Both the position numbers and the translations under genes were made by a program. Below, one piece after another: positions 42,513 to 52,454 of a DNA stretch of 64,000 nt (its first letter is position 1; every line of letters starts with the position of its first letter). The notes beneath the pieces were generated by a model. It was given only the letters and a program-made list of their open reading frames with translations. It was not told where the DNA came from and ran no database searches. This DNA comes from DASQFQ01 sp963802905 (GTDB taxonomy: Bacteria; Actinomycetota; Thermoleophilia; Solirubrobacterales; Solirubrobacteraceae): positions 248,001 to 312,000 of the forward strand of contig CAWDKH010000004.1 of assembly GCA_963802905.1 (NCBI GenBank), read 5' to 3'.

Positions 42513-43229
42513 ATGGCCGGTTCGGATCATCAGGCACTCCAGGTCGCCGCTCGCCCCGTCGAGGGCTCGCGATCGACGCGCCGCCTGCGGAAGCAGGGGC
42601 TTGTGCCCGGTGTCGTCTACGGCGGCGGCGAGGAGCCGCTCACGTTCGCAGTTGACGCGCTGACGCTCCGCTCGACGCTGGCGCACGCCGGCGCCGTGCT
42701 CGAGCTCAAGGTCGGCGACTCCGCGGCAACGCCGGTGATCGTCAAGGACGTCCAGAACCACCCGGTGCGCGGCGAGGCGATCCACCTCGACCTCCTGCGC
42801 GTGGACATGAACCAGCCGATCCACGCCGTGGTCGTGCTCGAGCTGACCGGCGGCGACGAGTCGCCCGGCGTGTCCGAGGGTGGCGTGCTCAGCCAGGGGA
42901 CGCGTGAGCTCAACATCGAGGCGCTCCCGAACGACATCCCGGACTCGATCACCCACGACGTCTCCGGCCTCGAGATGAACGCCACGCTCACGCTCTCGGT
43001 GGTCACCGTCCCAGAGGGCGTCACGCTGCTCGACGACGTCGACGAGACCGTCATCGCCACGATCACCCCGCCGACGCAGGAGCCGGTGGAGGAAGAGATC
43101 GAGACCGAGACTGAGCTGATCGGCGAGGACGGCGAGCCCATCGAGCCCGCAGAGGGCGAAGAGGGCGAAGGCGCCGAGGGCTCGGGCGAGGGTGGCGACT
43201 CCGAGGCCTCCTCGGACGACGACGGCTGA
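42513..43229 (+). CDS. rplY: 50S ribosomal protein L25/general stress protein Ctc
   Basis: A 238-residue long-form L25 that binds 5S rRNA. The N-terminal domain reads ALQVAARPVEGSRSTRRLRK then QGLVPGVVYGGGEEPLTFAV, and the beta-rich C-terminal (TL5/Ctc) domain includes NDIPDSITHDVSGLEMNATL. The last 50 residues are strongly acidic (EEEIETETELIGEDGEPIEP), common in the Ctc type. It is followed by pth with a CTGA overlap. Confidence 0.95.
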   Translation: MAGSDHQALQVAARPVEGSRSTRRLRKQGLVPGVVYGGGEEPLTFAVDALTLRSTLAHAGAVLELKVGDSAATPVIVKDVQNHPVRGEAIHLDLLRVDMNQPIHAVVVLELTGGDESPGVSEGGVLSQGTRELNIEALPNDIPDSITHDVSGLEMNATLTLSVVTVPEGVTLLDDVDETVIATITPPTQEPVEEEIETETELIGEDGEPIEPAEGEEGEGAEGSGEGGDSEASSDDDG

Positions 43230-43786
43230 GACCGTCCACCCCGATCGACTGGCTGATCGTCGGGCTCGGTAATCCCGGGCCTTCCTACGCGAATTCCCCC
43301 CACAACGCCGGCTTCCGCGTCGCCGACGCGCTGATCGAGCGCTGGGACCTGCCGAAGCCGAAGAAGAAGTTCGCCGGCGAGCTGAGCGAGGGCCGCACCG
43401 GGCCCGGCGGCCCGCGGGTCGCAGTCCTCAAGCCGCAGACGTTCATGAACGACTCGGGCCGCTCCGTCGGCCCAGCGCGTGGCTCCTACAAGCTCGACCT
43501 CGACCGCATCCTCGTCATCCACGACGAGATCGACCTCCCGTTCGGCGACATCCGGGTCAAGGAGGGCGGCGGCCTCGCCGGCCACAATGGGCTGAAGTCG
43601 CTCAAGCGCGAGCTCGGCGGCGCGGAGTTCTGGCGCCTGCGGATCGGCGTGGGCCGGCCCGACACCACCGATCCCGACATCGTCGCCGGCCACGTGCTCA
43701 GCGGGTGGCGGCAGCCGAAGGAGGAGGTCGCCGCGCTGATCGGCGAGGCGACGGACGACGCCGAACGGCTGGTGCTCGGGGAATGA
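43226..43786 (+). CDS. pth: peptidyl-tRNA hydrolase, apparent CTG start
   Basis: A 186-residue hydrolase that frees peptides from peptidyl-tRNA. DWLIVGLGNPGPSYANSPHN is the N-terminal motif with the catalytic Asn, and SPHNAGFRVADALIERW holds the catalytic His. KPQTFMNDSGRSVG and IHDEIDLPFGDIRVKEGGGL (Asp) follow. No ATG, GTG or TTG lies in frame between the previous stop and the conserved GLGNPG. The first ATG (43445) would remove 73 essential residues. The frame opens with CTG 43226 in a CTGA overlap with rplY (a second CTG at 43250 is also possible), so a CTG start is the simplest reading. Its stop overlaps the next gene's ATG. Confidence 0.9.
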   Translation: MRPSTPIDWLIVGLGNPGPSYANSPHNAGFRVADALIERWDLPKPKKKFAGELSEGRTGPGGPRVAVLKPQTFMNDSGRSVGPARGSYKLDLDRILVIHDEIDLPFGDIRVKEGGGLAGHNGLKSLKRELGGAEFWRLRIGVGRPDTTDPDIVAGHVLSGWRQPKEEVAALIGEATDDAERLVLGE

Positions 43787-44530
43787 GCGGCACGCCGCGC
43801 GACTGGAACGCCGAGTCCTACCAGCGGGTCTCGGCGCCGCTCGAGGCGATGGGCCGCGAGGTGCTCGACCGGCTCGAGCTGCGCGGCGACGAGCGCGTGC
43901 TCGACGCCGGCTGCGGTACCGGCCGCGTGACGGCTGCGCTGGTCGAGCGGCTGCCGCGCGGCGAGGTCGTGGCGGTCGACGGCTCGCCCGCGATGGTCGA
44001 GGAGGCGCGCGAGCGGCTCGGCCCCGGGGTCGAGGTGTTCGTGGCCGACCTGCTCGAGCTCGAACTGGCCGAGCCCGTCGACGCGATCCTCTCGACCGCG
44101 ACGTTCCACTGGATCGGCGACCACGACCGGCTGTTCGAGCGCCTCTTCGCCGCGCTGCAGCCGGGCGGGCGGATCGTCGCCCAGTGCGGCGGCGCGGGCA
44201 ACGTCGCGTCGGTGCAGGCGGCGATCGACGCGGTCGCCGAGCCGGGGCTGGCGGGCTGGCCCGGCCCGTGGAACTTCCAGTCGCCCGAGGACACCGCGGC
44301 GCGGCTCGAGCGGATCGGCTACACCGACATCCGCACCTGGCCGCAGGACGTCCGTGTCGAGCCGGACGATCTCAGCGAGTACCTCGCGACCGTGGTGCTC
44401 GGCTCCCACCTCGAGCGGCTCCCGGAGGAGCGGCGCGAGGCGTTCGTCGAGGCCGTCCGCGAGCGGCTGCCCGAGCCGGCGATCGACTACGTGCGGTTGA
44501 ACCTCGTGGCGCGCCGCCCCTCCAGCCTGA
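43783..44530 (+). CDS. SAM-dependent methyltransferase, trans-aconitate methyltransferase type
   Basis: A class I methyltransferase of about 250 residues: RDWNAESYQRVSAPLEAMGR at the start, then RVLDAGCGTGRVTAALVERL (SAM motif I), VVAVDGSPAMVEEARERLGP, and ILSTATFHWIGDHDRLFERL, which resembles the Tam family. In the sequence as given the frame runs on into the next gene. Removing one C near 44526 makes the end VARRPSS followed by TGA at 44528-44530, so I place the stop there. ATGA overlap couples it to pth. The substrate is unknown. Confidence 0.8.
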
Positions 44531-44550
44531 GACGGGCCCCGAGCCGACAT

Positions 44551-45177
44551 ATGGGCATGGGTCTCCTGCGGCGCCGCCGCAAGCTCGAGCCTGTCCACAC
44601 CGCCGCCAAGCCACCGGCCGACGGTGCGGCGCCGTGCCTCGACGCCACCAGCCGCCGCTGGCCGGTCCAGCCCGTCGCGGGTCGCTTCGTCGACTGGGCG
44701 ACCGCTGAGCACTACGCCGGCTTCGGCGCCGGCTTCTGCGGCGTCTGGCACAGCGCCGACCCGCTGACGCCGCTCGACCGCTTCGCCATCGGCCCGGCGG
44801 GCGTGCTCGCCGCCAACCTCCTGCTGCGCCGGCTCGAGCTGATCCCGATGCTCTCCGAGCGCCGGCTGCCCGGCCCGCGGCTGACCGCGCGCGCCGACGA
44901 CGTCACGCTGCTGCTCGCCGAGGAGCGCGTCGGCGACGGCTTCCACCTGCACGCCGGCGTCGACGGGACGGCCTGGTTCGTCCACGCCTTCGGCGTCGGC
45001 CCGATCCCCGAGTTGCCGGCGACCGAGCCGGGCTCCGCCACGCTCGGCGACGCGCTCGAGCGAGCGCTCGAGGACTGGGGCCCGGTCGAGTGGTCGGCGG
45101 TGCCCGCGGCTGTCCCGCGCGGGCTGTTCGACACGGTGGCGTGGGCGCTCCGGGTCGTGGAGGCGGCAGCGTCATAG
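44551..45177 (+). CDS. unknown protein upstream of mfd
   Basis: A 208-residue protein if it starts at ATG 44551 (ATG 44557 is also possible). It begins GLLRRRRKLEPVHTAAKPPA and continues VAGRFVDWATAEHYAGFGAG, TPLDRFAIGPAGVLAANLLL, RLTARADDVTLLLAEERVGD and ends DTVAWALRVVEAAAS. No signal peptide or membrane helix is clear. I recognise no family. In the raw sequence it is fused in frame to the methyltransferase, probably because a base was inserted at the true stop. Confidence 0.55.
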   Translation: MGMGLLRRRRKLEPVHTAAKPPADGAAPCLDATSRRWPVQPVAGRFVDWATAEHYAGFGAGFCGVWHSADPLTPLDRFAIGPAGVLAANLLLRRLELIPMLSERRLPGPRLTARADDVTLLLAEERVGDGFHLHAGVDGTAWFVHAFGVGPIPELPATEPGSATLGDALERALEDWGPVEWSAVPAAVPRGLFDTVAWALRVVEAAAS

Positions 45178-45180
45178 ACT
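45175..45180 (+). promoter_or_regulatory. -10 hexamer TAGACT for mfd
   Basis: TAGACT ends 9 nt before GTG 45189, overlapping the stop of the upstream gene. It supports GTG 45189 as the mfd start with little or no leader. Confidence 0.45.
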
Positions 45181-45188
45181 CGGCGGGG

Positions 45189-48100
45189 GTGTCCCTACGC
45201 CCCCTCCTCCGTCACCTCGAGCATCACCCCGACGCAGCCAAGCTCGAGGAGCCGGGTGCGAGCGCGTTCGTCTCGCAGGCGCTGCGGCCGTTCCTGATCG
45301 CCGCGGTCGCCGATCGCAACGTGCGCCGCCCGACCGTGGTGGTGGCCGGCGACGATCGCGCCGCCCGCGACCTCGCCGCCGACCTGCGCGCCTGGCTGCA
45401 CCCGCGGCCGGTGCGCTTCTACCCGAGCCGCGGTGTCGCCTACGAGTCGCACCTGGCACCGCCGCCGCACCTCGTGGGCCTGCGCGTTGCTGCGCTCGAT
45501 TCGATCCTCGAAGCAAGCCCGAGCGAGGAAGCACCGGTCGTCGTCGTCTCCGCCGTCGCGCTGTCGGAGAAGGTCCCCGACCCCGAGCTGCGCCCGCACG
45601 GCTTCACGCTCGAGGTCGGCGAGCTGCTTGACCTCGACGAGACCGCGCTGAAGCTCGCCGCCGCCGGCTACGACCGCGTCGACCAGGTCGAGGACCGCGG
45701 GCAGTTCGCGGTCCGCGGCGGCCTGCTCGACATCTACCCGGCGACCGAGGAGCGCGCGGTCCGCGTCGAGCTGTTCGACATCGAGATCGAGTCGCTGCGC
45801 TGGTTCTCGACCTTCACCCAGCGCTCGCTCGGCGAGGGCAAGCGGGTCGAGATCGCGCCCGCCGCCGAGCTCGCCGCCGAGCACCGCGAGCTGGCCGAGA
45901 TCGCCGCGCTCGAGGACGCCGAGAGCCGCCCCGACGTCGCGGAGCTGCTGCCCGTCGACCGCTTCCGCGACCTGCTCGGCCTGCTGCCCGAGCACGCCGA
46001 CATCGTGATCGCCGCCGACGAGGACGTCGAGCCGTCGCTGCGCGACCACTGGGACGACGTCTGCGCCGCCTTCCACGACACCGACGCGCACCACCTCTAC
46101 GTCGCGCCGCAAGAGATCACCGCGGCGCTCGACGCCCGCAAGCCACTGCGGCTCTCCTCGATCTCCGGCTCGCAGCCGGTCGAGTTCCGCGCCCAGGCCG
46201 CCGAGTTCGCCGCGCGCTCGCTGACCGAGGCCGAGCCCGAGCTCGAGAAGCTCACCCGCTCCGGGTACACCACCGTCGTCACCTGGCCCCAGCACGGCCA
46301 GGGCGAGCGCGCCGCCTACAACTTGCAGCGGCTGCGGGTGAAGTGGGACGACGGCCACCCCGGCGACCTCGTCTTCAGCGAGGCCAACCTGCGCGACGGC
46401 TTCGTCGCCCCGCCGCTGAAGCTCGCCGCGATCCCCGAGCACAAGCTGATCCACCGCCGCGGCCGGGTCGAGCGCCCGACGCGCCGCGGCCGCGGTCTCC
46501 TGCGCTCGTTCGCCGACCTGCGCACCGGCGACATCGTCGTCCACGAGGACCACGGGCTCGCGCGCTTCGCCGGCTTCGACACCAAGACCGTCGCCGGCGT
46601 CACTCGCGACTACCTCGACCTCGAGTTCCAGGGCTCTGACCGCGTCTTCATGCCGGTCGACCAGCTCGCGAAGATCTCGCGCTACGTCGGCGCCGGCGGC
46701 GAGCACCCGCCGCTCTCGAAGCTCGGCGGCACGCGCTGGGAGACGATCAAGTCGCGCGCCCGCCGCGCGGCCCAGGAGCTGGCCGGCGAGCTGCTCAACC
46801 TGTACGCCGAGCGCCGCCGCCGCCGCGGCTTCGCGTTCCCGCCCGACTCGGACTGGCTGCGCGAGTTCGAGATCGCGTTCCCGTACCGCGAGACGCCCGA
46901 CCAGCGCGAGGCGATCGAGCACGTCAAGTGGGACATGGAGGCCGAGCGCCCGATGGACCGGCTGATCTGCGGCGACGTGGGCTACGGCAAGACCGAGGTC
47001 GCGCTCCGCGCCGCGTTCAAGTCGGCCAACGCCGGCAAGCAGGTGCTGATGCTCGTGCCGACGACGATCCTCGCCCAGCAGCACTTCGGGACGTTCACCG
47101 AGCGCCTGCGCGACTACCCGTTCACGATCGAGCACGTCTCGCGCTTCCGCTCGCCCGCCGAGCAGCGCTCGGCGGTCAAGTCGTTCGGCGAGGGCAAGAC
47201 CGACATCCTCATCGGCACCCACCGGCTGCTCTCGCGCGACGTGCGCGCGAAGGACCTCGGGCTCCTGATCGTCGACGAGGAGCAGCGCTTCGGCGTCAAG
47301 CAGAAGGACCTGCTGCGCCAGCTGCGGCTGAAGGTCGACGTCATCTCGATGAGCGCGACGCCGATCCCGCGCACGCTGCAGATGTCGCTCGCCGGCATCC
47401 GCGACATCTCGGTGATCGAGACCCCGCCGGAGGGCCGCCGCCCGGTCAAGACCTACGTCGGCGAGTACGACGACATGCTCGTCAAGCAGGCGCTCGAGCG
47501 CGAGAAGGCGCGCGAGGGCCAGGCGTTCTTCCTCCACAACCGGATCGAGGACATCGACGAGACCGCCGAGCGGCTGCGCGCGCTGTGCCCCGGCATGTCG
47601 TTCACGGTCGCCCACGGGCAGATGGACGAGAAGCTGCTCGAAGAGCGGATGTTCGAGTTCCTGCGCGGCGAGGCGGACGTGCTCGTCTCGACCTCGATCA
47701 TCGAGTCCGGCATCGACATCCCGCAGGCCAACACGCTGATCGTCGAGCGCTCCGACATCTTCGGCCTGTCGCAGCTCTACCAGATCCGCGGCCGCGTCGG
47801 CCGGTCTCGGGAGCGCGCCTACGCGTACCTCCTCTACCCCAGCGCCGGCGCGCTGACGGAGGAGGCCGCCAACCGGCTCTCGGCGCTCTCCGACTACACC
47901 GAGCTCGGCTCCGGCTTCAAGATCGCAATGCGCGACCTCGAGCTGCGCGGCGCCGGCAACCTGCTCGGCGACGAGCAGTCGGGCCACGTCGCGGCGCTCG
48001 GCTTCGAGCTCTACATGCAGATGCTCGACGAGGCGGTGCGCGCGATGGGCGACGGCGCGATCGACGAGGAGGAGCTGCCGGAGCCCGTGCGGCTCGACGT

Positions 48101-48518
48101 CAACGTCGACGCGTACATCCCCGCCGACTACATCCCCTACGAGCAGGCCAAGGTCGAGGTCCACCGCCGGATCGCGGGCGCGCGCGAGGTGTCGGAGCTC
48201 GCCGAGCTTCGGGTTGAGCTTTCCGATCGGTTCGGAGATCCGCCGGAGCCGCTCGAGAACCTGATCACGCTCCAGCAGGCCCGCATCAAGCTCGGCCAGG
48301 CCGGTGCACGCGCGGTCACGTTCCGCCAGGGCAGGCTCGCCGTGACCCCGATCGAGCTCGACTCGGTGCGTGCCAAGCAGCTGCGCGCAGAGATTCCTGG
48401 CATCCTCTACGAGTCCGGAAAGTCACAGCTGTCGATGCGCGTTCCGGACGACCCGGCGGAGCAGTTTCCGGCCGTGGTGCGGGCTGCGGACGCGCTTCTG
48501 GCTCTTAGTGTTTCTTGA
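45189..48518 (+). CDS. mfd: transcription-repair coupling factor Mfd
   Basis: About 1109 residues, the usual size. The protein removes RNA polymerase stalled at DNA lesions and recruits UvrA. The UvrB-homology N-terminus (PVRFYPSRGVAYESHLAPPP) and the polymerase-interacting domain (DIVVHEDHGLARFAGFDTKT) are present. The translocase domain has RLICGDVGYGKTEVALRAAF (Walker A), LLIVDEEQRFGVKQKDLLRQ (DEEQ) and SMSATPIPRTLQMSLAG. The TRG/helicase end SQLYQIRGRVGRSRERAYAY and the C-terminal UvrA-binding domain follow. GTG 45189 is preferred because the longer frame upstream encodes only low-complexity sequence. Confidence 0.97.
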   Translation: MSLRPLLRHLEHHPDAAKLEEPGASAFVSQALRPFLIAAVADRNVRRPTVVVAGDDRAARDLAADLRAWLHPRPVRFYPSRGVAYESHLAPPPHLVGLRVAALDSILEASPSEEAPVVVVSAVALSEKVPDPELRPHGFTLEVGELLDLDETALKLAAAGYDRVDQVEDRGQFAVRGGLLDIYPATEERAVRVELFDIEIESLRWFSTFTQRSLGEGKRVEIAPAAELAAEHRELAEIAALEDAESRPDVAELLPVDRFRDLLGLLPEHADIVIAADEDVEPSLRDHWDDVCAAFHDTDAHHLYVAPQEITAALDARKPLRLSSISGSQPVEFRAQAAEFAARSLTEAEPELEKLTRSGYTTVVTWPQHGQGERAAYNLQRLRVKWDDGHPGDLVFSEANLRDGFVAPPLKLAAIPEHKLIHRRGRVERPTRRGRGLLRSFADLRTGDIVVHEDHGLARFAGFDTKTVAGVTRDYLDLEFQGSDRVFMPVDQLAKISRYVGAGGEHPPLSKLGGTRWETIKSRARRAAQELAGELLNLYAERRRRRGFAFPPDSDWLREFEIAFPYRETPDQREAIEHVKWDMEAERPMDRLICGDVGYGKTEVALRAAFKSANAGKQVLMLVPTTILAQQHFGTFTERLRDYPFTIEHVSRFRSPAEQRSAVKSFGEGKTDILIGTHRLLSRDVRAKDLGLLIVDEEQRFGVKQKDLLRQLRLKVDVISMSATPIPRTLQMSLAGIRDISVIETPPEGRRPVKTYVGEYDDMLVKQALEREKAREGQAFFLHNRIEDIDETAERLRALCPGMSFTVAHGQMDEKLLEERMFEFLRGEADVLVSTSIIESGIDIPQANTLIVERSDIFGLSQLYQIRGRVGRSRERAYAYLLYPSAGALTEEAANRLSALSDYTELGSGFKIAMRDLELRGAGNLLGDEQSGHVAALGFELYMQMLDEAVRAMGDGAIDEEELPEPVRLDVNVDAYIPADYIPYEQAKVEVHRRIAGAREVSELAELRVELSDRFGDPPEPLENLITLQQARIKLGQAGARAVTFRQGRLAVTPIELDSVRAKQLRAEIPGILYESGKSQLSMRVPDDPAEQFPAVVRAADALLALSVS

Positions 48519-48530
48519 GAACTGACCCGC

Positions 48531-48536
48531 TACCCT
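48531..48536 (+). promoter_or_regulatory. -10 hexamer TACCCT for the PrsA/SurA-like gene
   Basis: TACCCT ends 9 nt before GTG 48545 and 12 nt before ATG 48548, within the short gap after mfd. The spacing fits a nearly leaderless transcript. Confidence 0.4.
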
Positions 48537-48544
48537 CGGTTCGC

Positions 48545-49708
48545 GTGATGAAGAAGACGAAGCTGTACACCCTGGCGCTCGGCGCCTTTTTTGTGCCCGC
48601 GGCCATCTTTGCCGGCTGCGGCGGCGTCCCAGGCAACTCAGTCGCGACGGTCGACGGCACCTCGATCGAGAAGAACGACTTCGAGCACTGGCTCACCGTC
48701 GCCGCCAAGTCCGGCGGGCAGGCCACCGCTGCGGCGCCCAAGCCGCCCGACTACGCCGCCTGCGTGAACCAGAAGCGCAAGACCACGCCGAAGCCCGCCA
48801 AGGGCCAGCCGAAGGTCACCGACTCCCAGCTCAAGGCCCAGTGCAAGCAGGAGTACAACGCGCTGCGCGACCAGGTGCTGCAGCTGCTGATCTCCTTCCA
48901 GTGGATCGAGGGCGAGGCCGACCTGCAGAAGATCAAGGTCTCCGACTCCGAGGTCAAGAAGTCCTTCGACAAGCAGAAGAAGGAGGCGTTCCCCAAGGCC
49001 GCCGACTTCGAGAAGTTCCTCAAGGAGTCGGGCCAGACCGAGGAGGACATCCTCCAGCGCGTCCGCCTCGACACCCTCTCCACCAAGATCCGCGAGAAGG
49101 TGACCAAGGGCAAGGACAAGGTCACCGACGCCCAGATCGAGGAGTACTACAACAAGAACAAGACCCGCTTCGCGCAGCCCGAGCGGCGTGACCTGCGGAT
49201 CGTCCTGACCAAGACGAAGGCCAAGGCCGAGGCGGCCAAGAAGGCGCTCGACAGCGGCCAGTCGTTCAAGTCGGTCGCGAAGAAGTACTCGATCGACCAG
49301 GCCTCCAAGGCGCAGGGCGGCAAGCTGCCGGCCGTCGCCAAGGGCCAGCAGGAGAAGGCGCTCGACGAGGCGATCTTCAAGGCCAAGAAGGGCGAGCTGA
49401 CCGGCCCGGTCAAGACCCAGTTCGGCTACTACGTCTTCGACGTCTCGAAGATCACGCCGGCCTCCCAGCAGTCGCTGGCCCAGGCCAAGGCGACGATCAA
49501 GCAGACGCTCGCCTCCCAGAACCAGCAGAAGGCGCTCGACAAGTTCGTCAAGTCCTTCCGCAAGCGCTGGAAGGAAAAGACGGACTGCCGCGAGGGCTAC
49601 CGCACGCAGGACTGCAAGAACGCTCCGAAGGCGACGCCGACGCCCACCGCGACAGCGCCCGCCGGCTCGCAGCCCGTTCAGCCCTCGGCCACGCCCGAAG
49701 GCCGCTGA
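48545..49708 (+). CDS. parvulin-type peptidyl-prolyl isomerase lipoprotein (PrsA/SurA-like)
   Basis: A 387-residue lipoprotein. The signal peptide FFVPAAIFAGCGGVPGNSVA has a lipobox Cys, and the body is lysine-rich and helical. The chaperone N-domain (VATVDGTSIEKNDFEHWLTV) precedes a parvulin-like domain with ALDSGQSFKSVAKKYSIDQA, ASKAQGGKLPAVAKG, and GELTGPVKTQFGYYVFDVSK, the last covering the isomerase active strand. It helps exported proteins fold at the membrane. The C-terminal tail is Pro/Thr-rich. Its TGA overlaps the mazG CTG. Confidence 0.85.
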   Translation: MMKKTKLYTLALGAFFVPAAIFAGCGGVPGNSVATVDGTSIEKNDFEHWLTVAAKSGGQATAAAPKPPDYAACVNQKRKTTPKPAKGQPKVTDSQLKAQCKQEYNALRDQVLQLLISFQWIEGEADLQKIKVSDSEVKKSFDKQKKEAFPKAADFEKFLKESGQTEEDILQRVRLDTLSTKIREKVTKGKDKVTDAQIEEYYNKNKTRFAQPERRDLRIVLTKTKAKAEAAKKALDSGQSFKSVAKKYSIDQASKAQGGKLPAVAKGQQEKALDEAIFKAKKGELTGPVKTQFGYYVFDVSKITPASQQSLAQAKATIKQTLASQNQQKALDKFVKSFRKRWKEKTDCREGYRTQDCKNAPKATPTPTATAPAGSQPVQPSATPEGR

Positions 49709-50486
49709 GCGACCCCAAGGACTCCGCAGCGGCGGTTGAGCGCCTTGACGCGCTCACCCGCCGTCTGCGCGTGGAGTGCCCGTGGGACCGCGAGCAGGAC
49801 GAGCGCTCGATCGTCCCGCACACGGTGGAGGAGGCCTACGAGCTGGCCGCCGCCGCCCACTCCGGGGATGACGCCAAGCTCCTCGACGAGCTCGGCGACG
49901 TCCTCTTCCAGGTCCACTTCCTGTCGCTGCTGCTCGAGGAGCGCGGGGCGGGCTCGCTGGCCGAGGTCGCCGAGCACTGCCGGCAGAAGCTGATTCGCCG
50001 CCATCCGCACGTCTTCGGTGACGTCGAGGTCGAGCACGCCGGCGAGGTGCTCAAGAACTGGGACGCGATCAAGCGCGACGAGCCCGGCCGCGAGCCGGGG
50101 ATCTTCGGCGAGGTCCCCGACAACCTGCCGGGCCCGCTCTACGCGCGCAAGGTCCAGCGCCGGGCGGCGACGTCGGGCTTCGACTTCGACCACATCCCCT
50201 ACGACGCGGTCGAGGGCGAGCTCGAGGAGCTGCGCGCGGCCGAGGGCGACCGCGACGCCGCCTTCCACGAGGTCGGCGACGTCCTGTTCGCGGCCACCAA
50301 CGTCGCGCGCAAGCTCAAGGTCGATCCGGAGCTCGCGCTGCGCGCCGCCTCGGACCGCTTCCGCGGCCGCGTAGAGGCCGCTGCCGCCCTCGCCGCACGC
50401 GCGGGGTCGGACTGGGACGATCTCTCGCCGAACGCGCAGCTGGGCTACTACGCCCAGGCGCGCCTCGCCGAACAAGGAGACGCCGA

Positions 50487-50490
<4 letters not shown>
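49705..50490 (+). CDS. mazG: nucleoside triphosphate pyrophosphohydrolase MazG, apparent CTG start
   Basis: A roughly 260-residue MazG that hydrolyses (d)NTPs to monophosphates. Two MazG repeats are present: VECPWDREQDERSIVPHTVE with EEAYELAAAAHSGDDAKLLD and the metal site ELGDVLFQVHF, then a second with FHEVGDVLFAATNVARKLKV. KNWDAIKRDEPGREPGIFG is typical of the linker. The conserved helix before ECPWD (ALTRRLRVECPWD) lies upstream of the first ATG/GTG/TTG (GTG 49771), so the CTG at 49705, in a CTGA overlap with the preceding stop, is the likelier start. eno follows with overlap. Confidence 0.9.
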
Positions 50491-51778
<1,288 letters not shown>

Positions 51779-51847
51779 CGACAAGGCTGAGGCGAAAGCT
51801 TTCTTTCAAGGAAGGACTTTCCGGCGCGTCGAACGAAGGCGCAACGG

Positions 51848-52150
51848 ATGGCCACTGCGCATACCCGCATCCGCTGGGACCGCCTGGGTCGGTGGGCGCT
51901 GCTGTTCGTCCTCGCGCTGGTGCTGTACCTCTACATCGGTCCCACGAAGAACTGGGTCTCGACGTGGCGCGAGGCGGGCGAGAAGCGCCAGGAGGTCGCC
52001 ACGCTGCGCGCCGAGAACGAGCGCCTGCGCGTGCGGCGCGACGCGCTGAAGCGCCAGTCGTCGCTCGAGCGCGAGGCGCGCCGGCTCGGCATGGTCAAGG
52101 CCGGCGAGCGCATGTACATCGTCGAGGGCCTGCCGAAACCCGCTCGCTAG
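51848..52150 (+). CDS. ftsB: FtsB/DivIC-family septum formation initiator
   Basis: A 100-residue bitopic protein with a short cytoplasmic start, one membrane helix (about residues 16-33, WALLFVLALVLYLYIGPTK) and an extracellular coiled coil (REAGEKRQEVATLRAENERL then RVRRDALKRQSSLEREARRL). The ending GMVKAGERMYIVEGLPK is the FtsB C-terminal motif. In the divisome FtsB bridges FtsL and FtsQ. Position right after eno is the classic actinobacterial arrangement. Confidence 0.9.
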   Translation: MATAHTRIRWDRLGRWALLFVLALVLYLYIGPTKNWVSTWREAGEKRQEVATLRAENERLRVRRDALKRQSSLEREARRLGMVKAGERMYIVEGLPKPAR

Positions 52151-52160
52151 CCTGGATGCG

Positions 52161-52454
52161 GTGTCCTTCGACACCGCGTCTGACCAGTGGGCAGCGGGCC
52201 TCCGCCGCCTCGAGGAGGCTCCCGCCGAGCAGCGTCCCGTGCTCGAGCGCGTGACGCGCCAGATCGAGGCCCAGCTCCGCCGCCGGCTCGGCGGCCCGTT
52301 CACCTCGCAGGAGCTCGCCGACCTCTACGACGCCGGCACCGGCTGGACCTCCGACCTCGCCTACGCGCTGGCGCCCGAGCAGCCGTACGCCTGGGACGTC
52401 CGCGTGGTCGGCGACGCCGCGTTCGCGCGGTATCTGCGCGAAGCCACCGATTAC
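52161..52454 (+). CDS. small conserved actinobacterial protein, unknown
   Basis: About 97 residues from GTG 52161: ASDQWAAGLRRLEEAPAEQR, then RVTRQIEAQLRRRLGGPFTS, then QELADLYDAGTGWTSDLAYA and AFARYLREATD. This arrangement downstream of ftsB is common, but the function is unknown. The raw frame runs past the real end because of one extra C at 52453. Without it TAG (52451, 52452 and 52454) ends the gene, and the same correction ends the opposite GNAT gene at its natural length. Confidence 0.65.

Noticed and set aside
43783..45177. True fusion of methyltransferase and unknown protein
   Set aside because: Removing one C near 44526 gives a natural methyltransferase stop, and a good ATG follows 20 bases later. 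Two genes are more likely.
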